Shown in pieces: positions 5,824 to 7,547 of a DNA stretch of 7,547 nt. Made by a program: the position numbers and the translations under genes. Position 1 is the stretch's first letter; every line of letters begins with the position of its first letter. The stretch is from Bacillota bacterium (GTDB lineage Bacteria; Bacillota; Clostridia; Saccharofermentanales; UBA5734): assembly GCA_023438965.1 (NCBI GenBank), contig JAEXPB010000521.1, positions 1 through 7,547 of the forward strand, read 5' to 3'. The notes under the pieces were generated by a model. It saw nothing but the letters and a program-made list of their open reading frames with translations. It was not told the DNA's origin and did no database searches.

Positions 5824-7547
5824 ATGCTGTGGCCAATATTTTCAATAGTAGTATCCCTCCTATCATTTGCCGTCGCAGCCTACTTCTATCGGTGGGTTAA
5901 AGCATTGCCGACAGCAGAAGGCAATATTGCCGAAATCGGCACTTTGATCCGGGAAGGCACCTATACTTTTTTGAAAACCGAGTATAAGCTGCTGGCTCGC
6001 TTCGCCGGTGTCGCCGTCGTCCTGATCATCCTCTTCCTCCCCAGCCCGATCTGGTCGGACAAAGCCACGCCAATCGTCAATATTGAAATGGCGATTGCTT
6101 ACATCCTGGGCACAACCCTGTCGGCTATCGCGGGTTGGGTTGGCATCAGCATCTCGACAATCGCGAATGTCAAGGCTGCGAGCGCTGCCCGCAAAGGTCT
6201 ATCTCCTTCCTTTATGGCCGGTTTCCGCGGCGGCGCCGTCATGGGCATGGCCGTGGTCGGCACCAGTCTCGCCGGCGCCAGCATTCTTTATCTGCTCGTA
6301 CCAAATGCTTCAGTCATCCTGGGCTTCAGCTTCGGCGCCAGCTCCCTGGCTCTTTTTGCCAAGGCGGGCGGCGGCATCTTCACCAAGACTGCCGATATTT
6401 CAGCTGACCTGACTGGTAAAGTTGAATTGGGTATTCCGGAAGACGATCCGCGCAATCCTGCGGTCATCGCTGACAATGTCGGCGATAATGTCGGCGATGT
6501 CGCCGGCATGGGCGCTGATCTTTTCGACTCGAATATTGCTTCGATTGCCGCTTCCCTGATCCTGGCCATGTCCATCGGCGGAACCAACTCCGATATCATT
6601 TTCTGCTTTGGCGGCTTGGGCCTTCTGGCTTCGATCATCGGCGTCCTGATTGCCCGTGTCGGCAAAAAGGGCAATCCTGGCCGCGCCCTGAACAGCGGCA
6701 CCTATTTTACAACCTTGATCTTTGGTGTGTTGACCCTGATCGCCACCTTGATCTTCAAATTCCCGTTCCAGCTCTGGGGCGCAACCGCCATCGGTCTGCT
6801 GGCCGGTGCCGTTATCGGCTTTACTTCCGAACTCTTTACCTCGGACAACGGCAAGCCGGTTGAAAATGTGGCCCGCGCTTCGGCAAGCGGCCCGGCCTTT
6901 ACCATCCTCAGCGGCTTCTCCTACGGCTTGCTGAGCTCCTTCCCCGCCGTCCTCGGCATCGCCGCCGCCGCCTTGGCTTCCTTCAAGGTCTGCGAATCCC
7001 TGGGCGGAAGCTATCCGCTGCTGGGTATCAGCCTGGCTGCCATGGGCATGCTGTCGGTTGTCGGCATGGTCATCTCCAACGACGCCTATGGCCCGATCGT
7101 CGATAACGCCCGCGGTCTGGCTGAAATGGGCAACCTTGGCGACGAAGTGCTCGAAATCACCGACGAGCTCGATGCTGCCGGCAACACGGCCAAAGCGATC
7201 ACCAAGGGCTTCGCCATCGGCGCCGCCGGCTTGACCGTTATCGCTTTGCTTGCGGCTTACCAGGAACTGCTCCCGGAAGCCAGTAAAACCTTTGATATCA
7301 TGAACCCGATCGTCTTCTTTGGCCTGCTGGTCGGCATCGCCGTTCCGGCTGTTTTCTCGGCCATGCTGATTATGGGCGTCAACCGCAACTCCCAGCGCAT
7401 GGTTGCGGAAATTCACCGTCAGTTCAACGAAATTCCCGGCCTGCGTGAAGGCAAGGAAGGCGTCAAACCCGAGTATAACAAATGCATCGATATCGCCACC
7501 GTCGGCGCGCTCAAGGAATTGATCCCGGCCGGCCTGATGGCCATCAT
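5824..7547 (+). CDS. hppA: Membrane-bound K+-independent proton-pumping pyrophosphatase (partial, 3' end beyond window)
   Basis: HppA hydrolyses PPi and uses the energy to pump ions, normally H+, across the cytoplasmic membrane. The frame runs without a stop for 574 codons to the right edge; family members are usually 650-730 residues, so the last helices and the final Asp motif are missing. Hydrophobic helices are visible near residues 1-22, 60-76, 87-115 and 135-180, then repeatedly to the end. Catalytic features are GGGIFTKTADISADLTGK (182-199), the metal-PPi motif D217-xxx-D221-xxx-D225 followed by Asp232, and NDAYGPIVDNA (419-429). In GNTAKAITKG (453-462), Lys457 and Thr460 occupy positions that are Ala and Gly in K+-dependent enzymes, so K+ independence is inferred. 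Asp235 replaces the usual gate Glu, as discussed in the findings. The ATG at 5824 follows AAGGA (5811-5815) by 8 nt. The first dozen codons include rare-looking ATA, GTA and CTA, unlike the rest of the gene. Confidence 0.96.
   Translation, partial: MLWPIFSIVVSLLSFAVAAYFYRWVKALPTAEGNIAEIGTLIREGTYTFLKTEYKLLARFAGVAVVLIILFLPSPIWSDKATPIVNIEMAIAYILGTTLSAIAGWVGISISTIANVKAASAARKGLSPSFMAGFRGGAVMGMAVVGTSLAGASILYLLVPNASVILGFSFGASSLALFAKAGGGIFTKTADISADLTGKVELGIPEDDPRNPAVIADNVGDNVGDVAGMGADLFDSNIASIAASLILAMSIGGTNSDIIFCFGGLGLLASIIGVLIARVGKKGNPGRALNSGTYFTTLIFGVLTLIATLIFKFPFQLWGATAIGLLAGAVIGFTSELFTSDNGKPVENVARASASGPAFTILSGFSYGLLSSFPAVLGIAAAALASFKVCESLGGSYPLLGISLAAMGMLSVVGMVISNDAYGPIVDNARGLAEMGNLGDEVLEITDELDAAGNTAKAITKGFAIGAAGLTVIALLAAYQELLPEASKTFDIMNPIVFFGLLVGIAVPAVFSAMLIMGVNRNSQRMVAEIHRQFNEIPGLREGKEGVKPEYNKCIDIATVGALKELIPAGLMAI

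Noticed and set aside
6400..7416. Minus-strand open frame of 338 codons opposite hppA
   Set aside because: The translated product is Gly/Asp/Gln-rich and antisense to conserved pyrophosphatase motifs, so it is a shadow.

Overview
This window looks like ordinary chromosomal housekeeping DNA from a fairly GC-rich anaerobic bacterium, with one small AT-rich accessory module inserted in it. The GMP and CTP synthase sequences, strong AGGAGG-type Shine-Dalgarno sites, an extended -10 promoter and the AbiEi subtype suggest a GC-rich member of the Bacillota (Firmicutes, clostridial side). This is an inference from family resemblance, and no genus can be named.

Positions 1-3527 form a co-directional nucleotide-synthesis block: the last 63 or so codons of purA (AMP branch), guaA (GMP synthase) 19 nt later, and pyrG (CTP synthase) 77 nt after that. 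The block closes with a clear intrinsic terminator at 3489-3527. The two synthases are full length with all diagnostic catalytic motifs visible.

Positions 3570-4593 hold an AT-rich type IV toxin-antitoxin module of the AbiE kind. It has a sigma-A-like promoter wrapped in a 17-bp-arm inverted repeat (probable autoregulatory operator) and an intact abiEi antitoxin gene with a GTG start. The abiEii toxin gene overlaps it by one base, but only its N-terminal nucleotidyltransferase motif I and its C-terminal tail remain, now in different frames. The module therefore reads as an intact antitoxin with an internally deleted toxin.

Positions 4625-5392, on the minus strand, encode a complete exonuclease III-type AP endonuclease (xth) that converges on the abiE remnant. 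Positions 5393-5823 are non-coding. Next to xth lies a GC-rich stretch with a nested inverted repeat. Beyond it is an AT-rich promoter region for hppA, with 10-bp-phased direct repeats, a -35 and extended -10, and a palindrome at the predicted start site.

From 5824 to the right edge runs hppA, a membrane-bound ion-pumping pyrophosphatase cut off after 574 codons. It carries the Lys/Thr signature of K+-independent enzymes, and an Asp where related pumps usually have the gate Glu. There is a metabolic link in principle: GuaA and other biosynthetic enzymes release PPi, which HppA can use to energise the membrane.

I found no wholly new system. The most interesting items are the broken AbiE toxin beside an intact antitoxin and operator, the gate-residue variant of HppA, and the structured intergenic region upstream of hppA.
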